Assembly (NCBI GenBank): GCA_038501195.1
Contig: JBBPUQ010000004.1
Span: 3,410,001 to 3,474,000, forward strand
Length of the DNA stretch: 64,000 nt
DNA from: Nemania diffusa
Taxonomy: Eukaryota > Ascomycota > Sordariomycetes > Xylariales > Xylariaceae
Reading direction: 5' to 3'
Shown: positions 12,600 through 27,300 of the stretch, one piece after another
How the letters are laid out: every line of letters starts with the position of its first letter
How positions within the stretch are numbered: the first letter of the stretch is position 1
Position numbers and translations under genes: made by a program
The notes under the pieces: model-generated
Told to the model about the DNA's origin: nothing
Database searches by the model: none
The model's input: the letters and a program-made list of their open reading frames with translations, nothing else

Positions 12600-15500
12600 T
12601 AAAATCTATTATTTGCTAAACTTTTTACTTTAAAAATGCTTGAACTATAAAGTTCAGTTGTATTATTAAAGTTTATAAAATATATTATATTATTATTTAA
12701 CAAAAAAAGCAAAAAAGCTTATAATTAATAAAGTTATTGCTAACACTATATTTTAGCAAACTATTATTAATATAAGTTTTTAAATGTTTAAAACTTATAA
12801 ATATTTATATTTTTAGCATTTTTTACATTATTTTTAAATTTCAACTTTATTTTAATACTATATTTATATATAGCTAAAACAATAAAACGAAAAAATGCTA
12901 AAGCACTTTATAAGTTATTATTAAATTAAGTTTTGCTGCTAGTTTAACAGTTTATTAGCTAAATTCGGTTTAATTTATATTATTTACAATAATAAAACTA
13001 TAAATAAATAATAAGAAAAAGTAGCTAGTAATAGTTTTTAAGTTTAAACTTAAGAACAAAACTAATAAAATATATAGCTAAAAACTATTTTTATTAATAA
13101 AGCTTAAAATTTAATATTTATAAAATATAAGTATAAAATAGTTTGTTTGTAATTTTACTTGCTATATTTGTAGTTGTTAAACTATAAATAATAAACAAAA
13201 AAAGTTACTGTTTATAAACTTTGTTAGTAAAAAATAAAAACAGCATATATAATTAATAATAAAAGCAAATATATTAATTAATAATTCTAAAAACAATAAT
13301 ACAGTAATAAAAAAGTTTATTACAGCTATAAATAAAAATTAAAATAAAATTTATATTTAATTATATTTAAAATTTATAAAAACATAGTATAAATATTAAC
13401 TATAAAAATATTATTACTTTGCTTTATAAAAAGATTTTTAGCTTTAGTTTATTTATATAAAAGAGATCTATTTAAAAAAACTAAATAAATAGCTTAAAAA
13501 AAAGTTTAAAAAACTTACTGATAAAACAAAGTTTAGCTATATAGATTATAATACAGCTACAAACTTATAGCTTGCTATTTATACTATTGCAATATATTTT
13601 ATAACTATACTTTTAAATATAATTTTATATAAAATCAAACTATAAGCTGTTTTATTTAGCTTTATATTTATATATTATTAGCTTATTTATTTTTTTTATT
13701 TTATTTATTACTGTTTTTATTTTAAATAAAAAACGCAGTTATAAATAATATTTTAAATTAACCGAAATAAAAAAATAAAAGCTTTTTAAACCTATTAGTT
13801 GTAATAATTAGATATATATACTAATAAAGCCTGCTTTTTTTTTCTGCTTGTTTAATAATAGCAAAAATGTAGTATTATAACTTTGCCTTTATATTTTATA
13901 TTTTATAATTGCAAATATTAAAGTTAAAAAGTAGCTTTTTTTAATAAATAGCTTAAAATATAAAAAAAATGTTAATACATAAAACATATTTAGCAGAATT
14001 AAGATTATTTTTTGTAAAAAATTATATAGCTTGATATTTTTTGTTGTTAAAAAAAATAAAAAATATATAAAAAGCAGCTTTATAACAATAAATATACTAG
14101 AAACAGTTTTATATATATAAGTATTAAAATTAAGCATAAATTTTTTGATTATATACTCTGTGTTATTAATTACTTTTAGTTCTTAGTATATATTATTAGT
14201 TATAGCAATTAGCATTTTTATTATTAAAAAAAAATAAGCAAATATTTTTACTGTATTAAAATTTATAATTAAATTTGCTATTTGTAAAATATCTTTTTTT
14301 ATATAACTATTAATTAGAATATATTTTAACAAAAATATATATAACAGCTAGTTGTATAATTTAGCAAAACTTAAAACTGCTTAAATATTTAAACTATATT
14401 TTATTGCATTTAATAATATAACTGTTTTTGTTATTTTATTTAAAGCAATATTACTACTATTTATTACTTTTATATTTAAAGTATTAATATTACTTTTTAT
14501 TTATTAACTTGTTTATAAGCAACTAAGTAGTGCAGCATATTTTATATTTATTATATATATTTATTTATTTAAAACAACTACAGTAATAAATTTAAGCTAA
14601 AGTTAATATTTAAAATAATATTTGTTTTTTTATGCTTTGTTTTATAATAGCTAAAAATAGTTGCTAGTTTTTATATAATTAGTTTAAATAGTAAGCTTAT
14701 TAAAATATAGTATTAAAGTCCTTTTTATAAGCTCAAATTAATAAAAGTTGCTGCATAAAATAATAATAAACAGCTTTTTAAAACTATAATTATTTTATTT
14801 TTACATTTGTTAAAACTGTAAATTAACTTTATAAAAGTTAGCTATAAATATTATATTATATTTATTTATTACTAAAATATTAGTAACTTTTTAATTTTAA
14901 TACTTTATTTTTAAAAGTTTTTTGCTTATAATAATATTATTTTTGCTATTTATTAATTTTAAAACTATAAAGCTTAGTATAAAATATATAGTAGTTTTAT
15001 CAATGTTAGCTTTTATACAACTAGATATAGCAGTAAAACATATATAATTTCGCTTTTTTTTTAGTTTTAAAACTACTATTAAAGTTTAAATTATTTAGCT
15101 TTTTTTAGTGCTGCTTTTATTTAATAAATAAAATAATATTTACAAACAAAAGCTAATATTAGTTTTTTGTTAATTTTTAATATTAAAAGTAACAAAAGTA
15201 TTTTTATAATAATAGTTTACTTTATTTAAATATTTTAAAACTAGGTTAAAAACAATTGCTTATTTACAATTTAACCTATATTTTTTTACTACTATATTAT
15301 TAATATAACACTATATAGATTCAAAGTTAACTAAAATATTAAACTATATAAATATATATTACTGTTTGTAGTAACATAGCTTTATTACTTGTAATATAAC
15401 AATTAAGTCTTTATTTATTTCAAGCAAGTTTTTATTGTAGATTTGTTGTAATATATTTAAAATATTTATTTTATTGTTACTAATGTTAAAACTTTCTGTT

Positions 15501-18500
15501 TTTTTTATATTATGTAATATTTTTTGATTTAATATATTGATCTTTTTTTTCCACTTTTTAATAACGCTTTTTATTATATTAAATATTTAGTTTATTTATT
15601 TTATGTTTTTTTTTTATATTGTTAATAATATATTGTAATATATTGCTAGTTTTTTAAAAACTAAGTAATCGTTTAAATTAAAATATATAGCTTAATCAGT
15701 TTAATATAGTAAATCTGCAGTTTGTTCAAAAATAAAAATTCCTATATTATATAATTGCTATAGTTGCTACAACAAGCTATTATTAAAAGCTGCTACTATA
15801 TTACAATATAAAAAATCATTAGCTTTTTTTATAGCATTATAAAAAACTTTGTTTTTATTATTTAAAATATAATCATTGTTAACTTTAAAGTTATAGTTAA
15901 TTCTAGTACTTTATTATAATATATTACATTTTATATTTTTTTTTAACTTATAAAATAAGTTAAAATTAAAATAAATAAACTATAGCTGATTAAAACATTA
16001 AAGTTTTAGTTGCTTTTATAGCAAAACAAGCTTTAAAATTAAATTAGATATAAAATATTTCTAAAGTATAAAAAAACCAAGCTTTATTACTTAAAATTAT
16101 ATATATAATATATTATTATTTTTATTAAAAAATAATATATTATTAATTATAAAAATTATAAACTTTTTAAAACATTTAACTTGTTAATAAAATTAGCTAT
16201 TATTTTAAGCATTATTAAATAAGCAAAAACTTGCTAGCTATTTTTTGTTTAGTTTTAATATAATTTAAATATAAAACATATAATTATATAAGCAAAAATT
16301 TTATAATTAAAAACCTTTTGCTTTGTAAGTTTAAAAAATCGTTAAGTAAATATTTTTTTTTAGCTTAAAAAAATATAATTTATTTTATATTTAATTTTAT
16401 AAGCTTTTTTAGTTAAATTAAACTGCTTAATATTATAAATTCGGCTATATTTATATAAGTTTTTAATAAATTGTTAATATATAAACTTATTGCTAGATAT
16501 TTTAAAAAATATAATATATATTATAACTAAAAATATAATTTGTTATATTAACTAAAAATAGCTTTTGTTTAAAAAATATTTTATTAAATATTTTTGTTAT
16601 TAAACTTTTAGTTATAAAATCTAGCTGTTAAATATTTACAAAGCTTAAGTTTGCTTTAAACATATTTAAATATATTGTAATTAATATTAGTTGCTAATAT
16701 ATAAGCAATTTTAGCTTTATAACATAGTTAATAATATAATATATTAATAATAAAGTTTAAGCTTTTATAAAAATAAACAAAAAGTTATAATTATACTAAA
16801 AAGCTGTTGCTATTATTTTATTAAATTAGCTATAATAGTAAATGCTGCATTTAATACAAAGTATATTTTTTGTACTAATAGAAATATGTAGCACTAAAAC
16901 TTATAGCTATTTAAATTAATATTAAAACTTAAAAATACATTTTTTATTTGTTATATATATATACTTTTAATATATTAATATATATTTATATTTTTAAATA
17001 CTATTAGCAATAAAATAAACTTTTTTTTTTTATTTATTTATAAGCTTGTTTTTTAATATTAAAAAATTATTATAAAGTTTAGTTTATATATAACTTTTTG
17101 TTATTTAATAGTTTAAAATAGCTTTATTAACATTTTTAAAAAAGTATTTATTTATTTAGTTTATAAACTTTGCTAGTTTTATTAAATCATTTTTAGCTTA
17201 TATATAAATAATAACTTAATTAATATTTAAGTTATTAAAAAACTATATTATACTATATAAATAAAACATGCTATAGCTGTTTATTTTAATATAGCTAAAA
17301 TATTAATTAATAAAACTAAATATACTATTGCTAGTTTTAATATAAATTAGTTTTAAAAAAAATGCTTAAATATATAAATAAAACTATTAAACCGCTGTAA
17401 TAAAATTTTAGTTAACTTTTTTTTACAATGTTAGCAATAATTAAAAAATATAAGTTTAAAATCGCTTAAATTACTTTTTATAATATAATATTTTATATAA
17501 AGCTTCGCCTATTTTAATATATATAAATAATATTAAATTATTAAAGTTTATTATAAACTATATAACAAATAAGCTATATTAAATAATTATATTTTTTATT
17601 TTTTAATATTGTAATATTTTTTTTTTATTAAACAAAAGTTACTAGCGCTTATATATTGCTATTTTTTTTAATAATACTAATATTTAAAAATTACTTATTA
17701 GTTTATTATTTTAAAGTTTAAAAATAGTTTGTTATAACTTAAATATTAAAATCAGGTTATATATTTATTTTATTTTATAAAATAAAGTTTTTTTTAAATA
17801 AGTAAAGCTAATTTATATACTATTGTTTTAAATAATCTAATTAAATATTAAAAATAAAAAAACAAAATAAATTGTAATATATTTACTATATTGCTATAAT
17901 TTAATAAAAGCTTAATTAATATATTTATTAATAATATATTTTTATAATATATAAATAATTATATAAAATATATATTTATATATTTAAATCAAAGTTTTTT
18001 TTTTTAGTAATATTATAATTTATAAAGCAGTTTTCCGTTATATTTATTAGGCTTTTTTATTTATATAAAAAAACTTTAATAAATATAAAAGTAAAATAGT
18101 TTAGATTTTAAATTTTTAAAAATTTATTTTTAAATATAACTTGAATATATAGTTAGTTTTAAAAACTTGCTTGTATAAACTGCACTTTGTTAACAATAAT
18201 AGCTTATTTTTAGTTTATTAAAAAAAAGCTAAAAAATATTAACATTATTAACATATTTAATTTGCAGTTAAAGCTATAACTATTATTAACAAATTAATTA
18301 ATAAATATAGTATTATTTAGCTAGTTTACTAATAATTTTTTAGCGCTTTTTTTAATACTGCAAATAGTACTACTAAATACTAGTAAATCTTTTTATATTA
18401 ATAATAAAAAAAATATATTAGTTAAATTAACAAAAATAAATAATATAAAAATAAGTATATAAAATTTACTAAATGTTAAAAAGTAGCTTATATTAAAAAA

Positions 18501-21500
18501 CATATATTTAAAACACTTAGCAGTTTTAGCAGCAGTATTTAGTACAATAATAATTTTTTCAAAAATAAATAATAATATTATCTTTTTTTTTACTTTTTAT
18601 ATATTTTAAAACTTTTTGTTTTTTATAATATTTTAATATAAATAGTTGTTAATATAAAGTTACAATAACATTTTAACTATAATAGTTTTATAAAGTTTAA
18701 AAAAAAGCAATATATTTTTTTTTTACAATATATTAAATTTAATTTATATAACTTTAATTTTTTTTTTAATATTTTTAATTAGCTAAAAAAATATATTAGC
18801 AATAAAAAAAACATTATTAATAAATATAGAAATATATTTAATAATTTTACAGTAAAATAAATTTACAAAATAACTAGTTTTTAAATTGAGCGCAAATTTA
18901 GCAATATAACTAAATATAACATTAATAGCTAAAAAACACTTTTTAAAAAAGTATAACATATCAATTTTTTTAAGCTAGAAATATTTATATAGTATTTGTA
19001 GCATATTTAATTAATAAATTGTTAACAAGTTTTTTTTTATAACTTTTATATTATATAGCTTATAAATATTAATATTGCTATTTAATATAAAATATTAATA
19101 ACAATTTAAACAATAAAGATTATATTTGCTAAAATTAGAAAAAAATTATTACAGTTTAACTTTAAATCAAAATAAAAATTTTGTAATATTTATAGCTATT
19201 ATTTTTATTTAAAATATTTAAATCTAGCAAAACTAATACTAATTTAATAGTAATAATACAAAATCTTGGGTTTTTGTTTAAAAGTGTAATATATATTCAG
19301 CTTTTTTTTCAGTAATAATAAAATTAAAATATTTTATAATTATTAAATCTTATACTTTAAATATATAAAGCTTATTTAATATATTTATATATGTTTGAGC
19401 CGCTTTTTTGGTACTGCTTATATTTAAGCTATAAATATTTAAAATAAATATTTAGATTATTAGTAAAAATAGCAGTAATAATATTAATTAAAATATTAAC
19501 GTTATATATATAGCAGATATTAATAAACTATATATATTATTATTAAATAAAAAAATATTAATAACAAACAAAAAGTATACTTTTAATATATATAAATCGA
19601 CTGTAAATTATATAATAAAAAAAGTATATATTACTAAATTTAGTAACAATAGTATAAATAATTAAAAATAAGTTAGTATTAAATTTTAAAAATTAAATAT
19701 TATTATAAATAAAATATAATAACAAAATTAAAACGCTAATTATTTAATATTTATTAAAACATAATAAAACAAGCTATATTAAAATATTTTAATACTTTGT
19801 TTATATATATTATTATTTATATATAATAAAATAGTTTTAATAGTTGCAATTAAATATAACTAACTTAGTTAAATCATATTTACACTATAGATTATATAAT
19901 ATATAGTTTATAGCTTAAATTTTTAGTATATTGTACAGAAACACCGATATATTTTAAAACTTACAAGTTTAAAGCTATTTATAAGCACAAAAATCATTGT
20001 ATTATAAAGTTGCTAGTATTATAAACTACTTTTTGTTTTTTATACTAACAAAAAACTAAAAAAACTATAAATTAAAACAGAAAAATATAATATAAGTATT
20101 ATTTATACTTTTTTTAATAAAAAGTTAAGCTTAAACTATATAACTTTTAATCTATATTATAAACTTTATTTTATATAAACTAAATAAAAAAAATTAGCCC
20201 AAACTTATCAGCAGTTACAAGTTTTTTTTTTTGCAAAAAAGATTTAAATAAACTATTATTATATAAAGTATAAAATAATATAAATAGTTTTAATATTACA
20301 GCTTATTTTTTCAACTCAGAAATTGCAATTAAAGCATATTGCCTTTTATATAACTAACAAAAATCTATTAATTTTAGCGAGATTTTTTTTATATAGTATA
20401 AAGTTAGCAAAGTTAATACTATTTAATATATAAAAAGTTATTTATTATCAAATATTCTAGTATATTAAATAATTAAGTAATAATATGTATATATTAGTAT
20501 TAATTATTGTACTAATTTTTGTATTAATTATTTCTATATTAGGAATAGTATATAAAGCTTTATTTTATTTTAGAAATAAATAGTAGTATTTTATTTTTTA
20601 ATTTTTATTTTTTTATAACTTAATAATAAACTATTTTGATTTTTTTATTTTTTATTATATTTATTTTTTTTGCTTTAACTGCTTTTTCTGCTTTTTTAAC
20701 TCTTTTTAAACTTAGAAGTTATAAAACGCTATTTTTTTTTTATATCTATTTAGTATTTACTGTAAAAAAATAGTATAACTATTTTAAAAAAAACTAATTA
20801 ATCAAATATAGCAATATTTTTTTATAAATTTTTATAAAAGCTATAGTATTAGCCGATAGTTTTAAATAAAAACATTTTTTAAATTATGTAATAAATTTAA
20901 ATATTTTGTTTACTACTTATTACTAAAAAAACTTAACTGTTTTAATTATTAAAAATAACATAGTTTTTATACAAAAGCTATATAACTTATAAACTATTTT
21001 TATTAAAATAAACTATATAAAAGCTTTTAAAACTAACAATATATAGCAGTAAATTATAACTTTTTGTTAAAATTAAGTTTAGTTATATATAAAAACATTT
21101 TTTTATTATTTTTAAATTAATATTTAATAGTTTAAATTTGCAATAGTTATATTTATTTGTTATAATAGCTTATAATATTTTTTGTTTATTTATTAATAAA
21201 ATTAATAAAATTTTGACTTAAAAAAAGTTAAACTTAGACTTTGTAGTATTAGCTTTGCTATTAAATATAAAGATCTTTTTAAAAGTCGAATATTTTTTTT
21301 AATAAAACAAAAATATCTAAAAAGCATGTTTTTTTTAAAAGCTGCTTAAAACAGTTCTTTTTTTATTTTTTAATACTAAAGCTAAAAAGCGCTTTAAATT
21401 TTTATTAAACAATTAAAAATAGTTAACTTTATTTACTAATTAATTAATATATATTATAAATAATATTATTAAATAGCTAAAAAACAAATATATTTAAAAG

Positions 21501-22900
21501 TTAAAATATAAAAAACATATACTTATATACTATAGTTTTATTTATGTTATATATTTAAGTAAAAAATTAAAATTTTTCGACTTTATTAGCAGTAGTACTA
21601 AAATTAACTCTGCTGCTATTGTTTTATTTATAAATATTTAATATTTTAACAAATGATTATTTATAAAAACTTAAGTAAAACTATTAAGTTTTATATAAGC
21701 TAACTTTATAGTTAGTAGTATAAAAAAAAACAGTAATATAGCTATTTTAATAAAACTAATTATTTTTTAATATAAAAAAATATTGGCTTTATTTAATAAC
21801 TTAACTAATATAGTAAAATCTGCTAATATTAAATTTGTTAATATTAATAATTTATTAAATCTAAGCTATTAAAAAAGTATAATATAATAATGTTTATAAT
21901 AAAAATTCAGTTTATTTATTATATTTGTTTAAGCTTTATAAATAATATAAAAAAAAATAATAGCAACTAAAAAGGTTTAATTATTAAAAACTTTATATTT
22001 AGTAGTTTAAATATAAATAAATAAACTTTTTGTATATAATTTAATATGTTAATATTAATAGTATATATTATTATAATTTTAGTTTTAAATAAAAAGCAAT
22101 TATATTTTAAAGTTAAAAAAAATATATTTAAATATTAGCTATTATAACTAGTTATTTTTATTTAACAATATATAACAAATAGTTTTTTAAAACAAATAAA
22201 GCATAAAAAGTTAAAGTAAATATATTTATATATTAGTTTTTAAAAATGCTATTTTAGTAAAATGTATTTAAAATTGTTTGTTTAAGTTAAATAGTAGTTT
22301 ATTTAGTATATTATATATTAAAACTTTAATTTATATACTTTTTTTTTGTTGTTACTAATATATTATATTATTAGCAGTATATAGTTCTAAAAATAATATT
22401 TTAACATTAAATTTAAGTAAAAAAAAAACAGTTGAAAAATTATAGTGCTATATAAGCAGTAGTAACAGTAGAAATAATATATTTAACAGTTCTGAACTTT
22501 CAATTAGTTATATTTTTTTGTTTTAATAGTTAATTTATTTACTTAAAGTTTAAAATAAACATTTAAAACTAATACTATTATAAAAACAGTTTATATAAAA
22601 CTTTTAAAATATATTATTATATTATAATAGTGCAATAATATAACTGTTTTATAGTTTATAACTTTTTTAATACTATAAATATAAAACTATTTAAAAGTAA
22701 TAAACCCTAGCGATTTATATTAATACTGCTTTTATATTTAATTTTTTTTTAATATTAAATGTTTTTTTTTTATAAAATATATTATTTAAATTATAATAAT
22801 AAAATATATTAACAAAACAATATATATTAAATATTAATATAAATAAATTTAGTATTAAAAGTATATAAATATATTTATAATATAAAGCTTTTTATACTAT
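12600..22900. other. AT-rich RIP debris, no genes
   Basis: Roughly 10 kb of A/T runs with isolated GC, GT and AC dinucleotides. Frames longer than 80 codons are absent except for a low-complexity hydrophobic one on the minus strand (13889-14137). A 32-codon ATG frame at 20485-20583 encodes a hydrophobic stretch with a short basic end, probably by chance. I see no RNA gene, promoter or intact repeat boundary. Confidence 0.6.
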
Positions 22901-22919
22901 ATAATTTTAGTTAAAATTA

Positions 22920-23065
22920 AACAAAGTTAATAAAGTAAGCAATGCAAACAAAGTAAATAATATAAACAAAGCAGTTAAAGCTAATAAAGCAAGCAATGTA
23001 AATAAAACAAGCGATATAAGCAAAGCTAGCAAAATAAGCAATATAGGCAAAGCTAGTAAAAAAAG
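22920..23065 (+). repeat. Degenerate minisatellite, AAAGCAAGCAAT-like units
   Basis: About nine loosely conserved units of 15-17 bases built on (T)AAAGC(A/T)AGCAAT(G/A)TAAA run without interruption, for example TAAAGTAAGCAATGCAAAC and TAAAGCAAGCAATGTAAAT. G and C survive in every unit as GC or AC. Units differ mainly by transitions. Confidence 0.6.
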
Positions 23066-23819
23066 CAATAAAAATACAAATATATTTGTTAATATAATAT
23101 TTAACTAAAAAGTGTTTTTAAAAAATAAAATAGTAGCAATTATTTTTATTTAAAAAAAGTTTGTTAAATATTAAAAAACTATTGCTATTAAAACTTTTTT
23201 TATAATAATAAAACATATATATTATATTTAATTTAATAACTTTTTAAATAATATAAAATAAATAAAATATAAAAAGTTAGTTTTTAATATAATAAATATT
23301 ATATACGATTTTATTTTATAATAATAAAAAAATAAATATATATAAATTTAACAAATAAATAATTTTAAAACTTTATTATTTATTTATTAAAAACTTTATA
23401 TAAATATATATAAATAATTTATATATTTTTAAACTTTTATTTTTTATAAGTATAAAATAAATACTAGTATTTACTAATTTTTATATAATTAATTATATAA
23501 AATATATATATTAAACAAAAATATCAAAATATATTATACTATAAGATTTTCTATATAAATAACTTATAAAAATAAACTTAGTAAAACTTAATGTAGCAAA
23601 TAATATTTATTTGCAAAACTTTTTTATATAAAGTTTTATATTGTTTAAACTATTAATACAGTATATAAAATAAATAACAAAAAATAAATATATAAAAAAA
23701 TATAAATCTGTTATAAATAAAATAAACAAAATTTATATTAATATATATTTAAAATTAGCAGCTTAAGTTTTATTGCTTATAATTGCTTAAGTTTTCAATC
23801 TTTTAAATATTTAGATCAA

Positions 23820-23940
23820 ATATACTTTTATCTTTTTTATTTTTTTTATTTTCTTTACTTTTTTTATTGTTTTTATTATTTTTATTATTTTTGTTATCTT
23901 TGTTATTTTTGTTATTTTTATTACTTCTAGAGTTTTTTAT
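23820..23940. repeat. T-rich strand-asymmetric microsatellite
   Basis: A run of TTTTTATTA, TTTTTGTTA and related 9-base units with a top strand almost free of A+G beyond single purines per unit. It is a simple-sequence tract; no function is inferred. Confidence 0.55.
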
Positions 23941-24158
23941 AATATAGTTATTATTATTTATATTAAAAAATATATTTTAGTTTATAAAAAGTTAATTAAA
24001 AAGCATTTTTATAATATTTTTTAAAATAGTATAAGTTGTACTTATAATAATATTATATTAAACTTATAAACAATTGTACTAAAATAAAAACAAAAGTATA
24101 AAACTATTAATTTTAATATAAATAGTATATTTGTACTTATAGTTAATAATTTTATTTT

Positions 24159-24362
24159 TTATTTTATTAGTAGTTTTGATTTTTTTATTTTATATTTAGC
24201 TAGATATAATGGTTTATAGCTCCTAGTAATATACCTGTTGATTTTACACCTATATACTTTCAACCTATTTATTAGGGTTTTTTTTGTTGACATATTTAAT
24301 AATAATCGATTTAATTTAGACCGTACTACTAGCATATACCCCAGTTTTTGCTGCTCGGGCAT
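24159..24362 (-). pseudogene. Unidentified 67-codon relic ORF in the AT block
   Basis: An ATG-started frame encoding a Lys/Arg/Leu/Tyr-rich basic peptide. It stands out because its DNA keeps CC, GG, CG and GA/TC steps (for example CCGTACTACTAGC and GCTGCTCGGGC near 24330-24360) that are almost absent from the flanks. It may be a fragment of a transposon gene or an inserted sequence that took fewer RIP hits. I recognise no domain, no intron borders are visible, and chance is possible. Confidence 0.25.
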
Positions 24363-27300
24363 TATAAAAAAACATAGTAATAATTGTCTAAAAACTATTG
24401 TTAAAAATTAGCGCAGCTTACTATTAAAAGAAAACAATAAATAAAGTTGGTTTACTAGTACAAAAAGTATAAAATATAGTTTAAGTATTAAGTTTAAAAA
24501 AAACAAGTAAATTAATATAGTTTTTTAGCACTAATATATATATTTAATAATATAGCTTAATTAGCTATAAACTAATATATTAATTAAAAATAACATATTA
24601 ATAACTGTTAATAAATAAACTAGCAGCAAAATTAAGTTATAAACTATTAAATTGTTATATATATAAGTATATAACAAAATAGCAAAAGCTTTAAATATAA
24701 ATAATAAATAAAAATAAAAAAAAGTAAATAAAATAAAAAAATCAAGTAAATAATTATAAAATAAAAGCTAAAAAAATAAAATTGCAAAATATTTAAGTAA
24801 ATAAAAAAAATTAAAATAAATTAGTATTAGTAATAATAAAAAGCTACTTTAGTAAATTAGATATAATAAATAAATAAACTTATAAATTAATTAATATTAA
24901 ACATATATAAAAAACTTATATATAAATATATAAAAAAAAATAACAATAAAGCTTAAAATATTATAGCTACTTGCTTTTTAGTTCTTTAAAAACTTAATAT
25001 TTTAAATATGATTTATTAAGTTTTATATTGTATTTATACTAAAATTTGTAAATATAAAAATTTAAAACAGTTTAATAGTAAATTGAATATTTAATGCTTT
25101 TATATTATAAATAAACAAAATATATTGTAAATTTTGCAGTAATTTATTTAACCAAACAAAAATAACAATTTAACAATATTTTTAAATAAAACATAAAAAA
25201 AAAAGTTTAGTTAAACAATTAATATTATTTGCTTATAAGTCCTAAATTAGCTATGCTATTTAAGCTATATTACTAAGTTTAAAGTGCTATATATTATATA
25301 TTTTAACTAATATTTATAAAACTATTGAAAATATTAACGCTGAAAAATTTATACTTTATATTAACTAGTTAGACTATAGTAGCTAAAAAAATATTTAATA
25401 CAATTTAGTTATAATTGTTATTTATTTTTAAACAGTATTATTTTTTATTTATAGCTAGCTTTAATATTTAATATAAGCATATAAAATAAAGTTAAAAATA
25501 ATATATTGTTTTAATATTATTACTATAATTGTTATAAAAAGTAGCAATATAAAATATATATATACTTTTATATTTAAATAAATTAGCAATACTAGCTAAA
25601 ATTAATAATATATATAGTTTTTTACTGTTTAAAAATATAAAAAAAATAACAAAGTGCTATTTTATAATATTTATATTAATAGAATTTATGTTAACAAAAT
25701 AAGCAATATTAACTTAATATTTTATATAAATTATTAAAAAAAATATAAAGCGTTATAAATATTAGTTTAATCTTTTTTTTTTATAAAAATAATTAGTTAT
25801 AGCTATAAAACCTATAAGTAATATAAAGTTTTAGTTAATTAACTATTTAAGCAAAAACAAAAAGGTGTTAAAATGTTTATTTTTATTATTATATGCTTGT
25901 TTTAATTTACTGTTTATTATAAATAACTATTTTATAAAAAAACATAAGTTTAAACTAATTTATATATAACTAAAAGCTGCTAAAAATTTATAGAATAAAT
26001 TGTATTTAAAAGCTATTGCTAATAACTAGCTATTTAAATATATAATATATATTATAGCTTAAATTGTAGTAAAAAATGTAGTATATTGTTATATATAATG
26101 TTGTTAATGTTTTAAGTAAAAAAAAAGTTAACTAATAAAGTATTATATTTTTGCTATAAAAAATGTATTGTTTTTTGTTTTAGTTGTAACATTATAAAAT
26201 AGTTTAAAGTATATAAATATAACTAATAAAAAAAAACGTAGCTAAAATTAAGCAAAACAAACAATAAAATATTAAAAAACAATATAATAAATATATTGTT
26301 AAAGTTATAAAAATAAATTTAGCAGTAGCTATATAAGTTTTTATATATATATTATTGCTTTTATTTTTTTATATAAAAATAACTGTATAAATAAGTTTAA
26401 TAGTTTAAAACTTAAACTAGTTTTAATATTTTATTTATATATGTTTTTTTAACTAAGTACTATATATTTTTTAGTTTTGTTTATAATTAAATTACTAAAA
26501 ATTAACATTTTTATTATTTTTTTTTATTTAAATAGTTTTAACAACATTTAATAGCTATAAATATAGTTAAAATATAAATATATAATATAATAAAAATTTA
26601 AAGTGTATTTATTTATATAAAAAATATAACTATTTAGTTAATTTAAAAATTTTTATAAAAAAAATATATTAATTAAAATATTAATTTGAAAAAAAAAGCA
26701 ACATAAAGTTTAAATTAAATTAATTTATTAGATTTTTTACTACTAGATTTTCTATTATAAAAATATATATTAAAATCTTTTTTACAAAAATTTTTATTTT
26801 TAGTTTTTTTGCTGAAATATTTATTAAGTTTAAATTGCAGTGTTATATTTATATCAAAGTTGCTATTAAATCGACAATAAAATATAATATTAATAAAATA
26901 AAAAGTTAAATAAAAGTTTTAAAAAAAAATAAAAAAAAAATTAATATAAATAGTTATTTTTATAATTTATAATATTAATTGTAAATTTTTACTTATTATT
27001 ATAATTTAGTAGTTATAAATAGCAAATAAATTAACTGTTAATATAATATTAATTAATAAATTAATATAAAAGTTAAAATAAATATATTAGTAAATAAAAA
27101 AATAAATATAGATTTTAAAGTATTTATTAAAACTTTTATAGCTAATTTTTGTATACAATAATTAGTATAATTATTATTTAAGTAAATAATTTTATAAATA
27201 AATCTATTAAATAGTACTGTTAAAATTGTAAATATAGTTATAATAGCTTTTTGTTTTTTAAATATATATTAAAAAGTTTCGTTTAAAACATATTTAAGTT

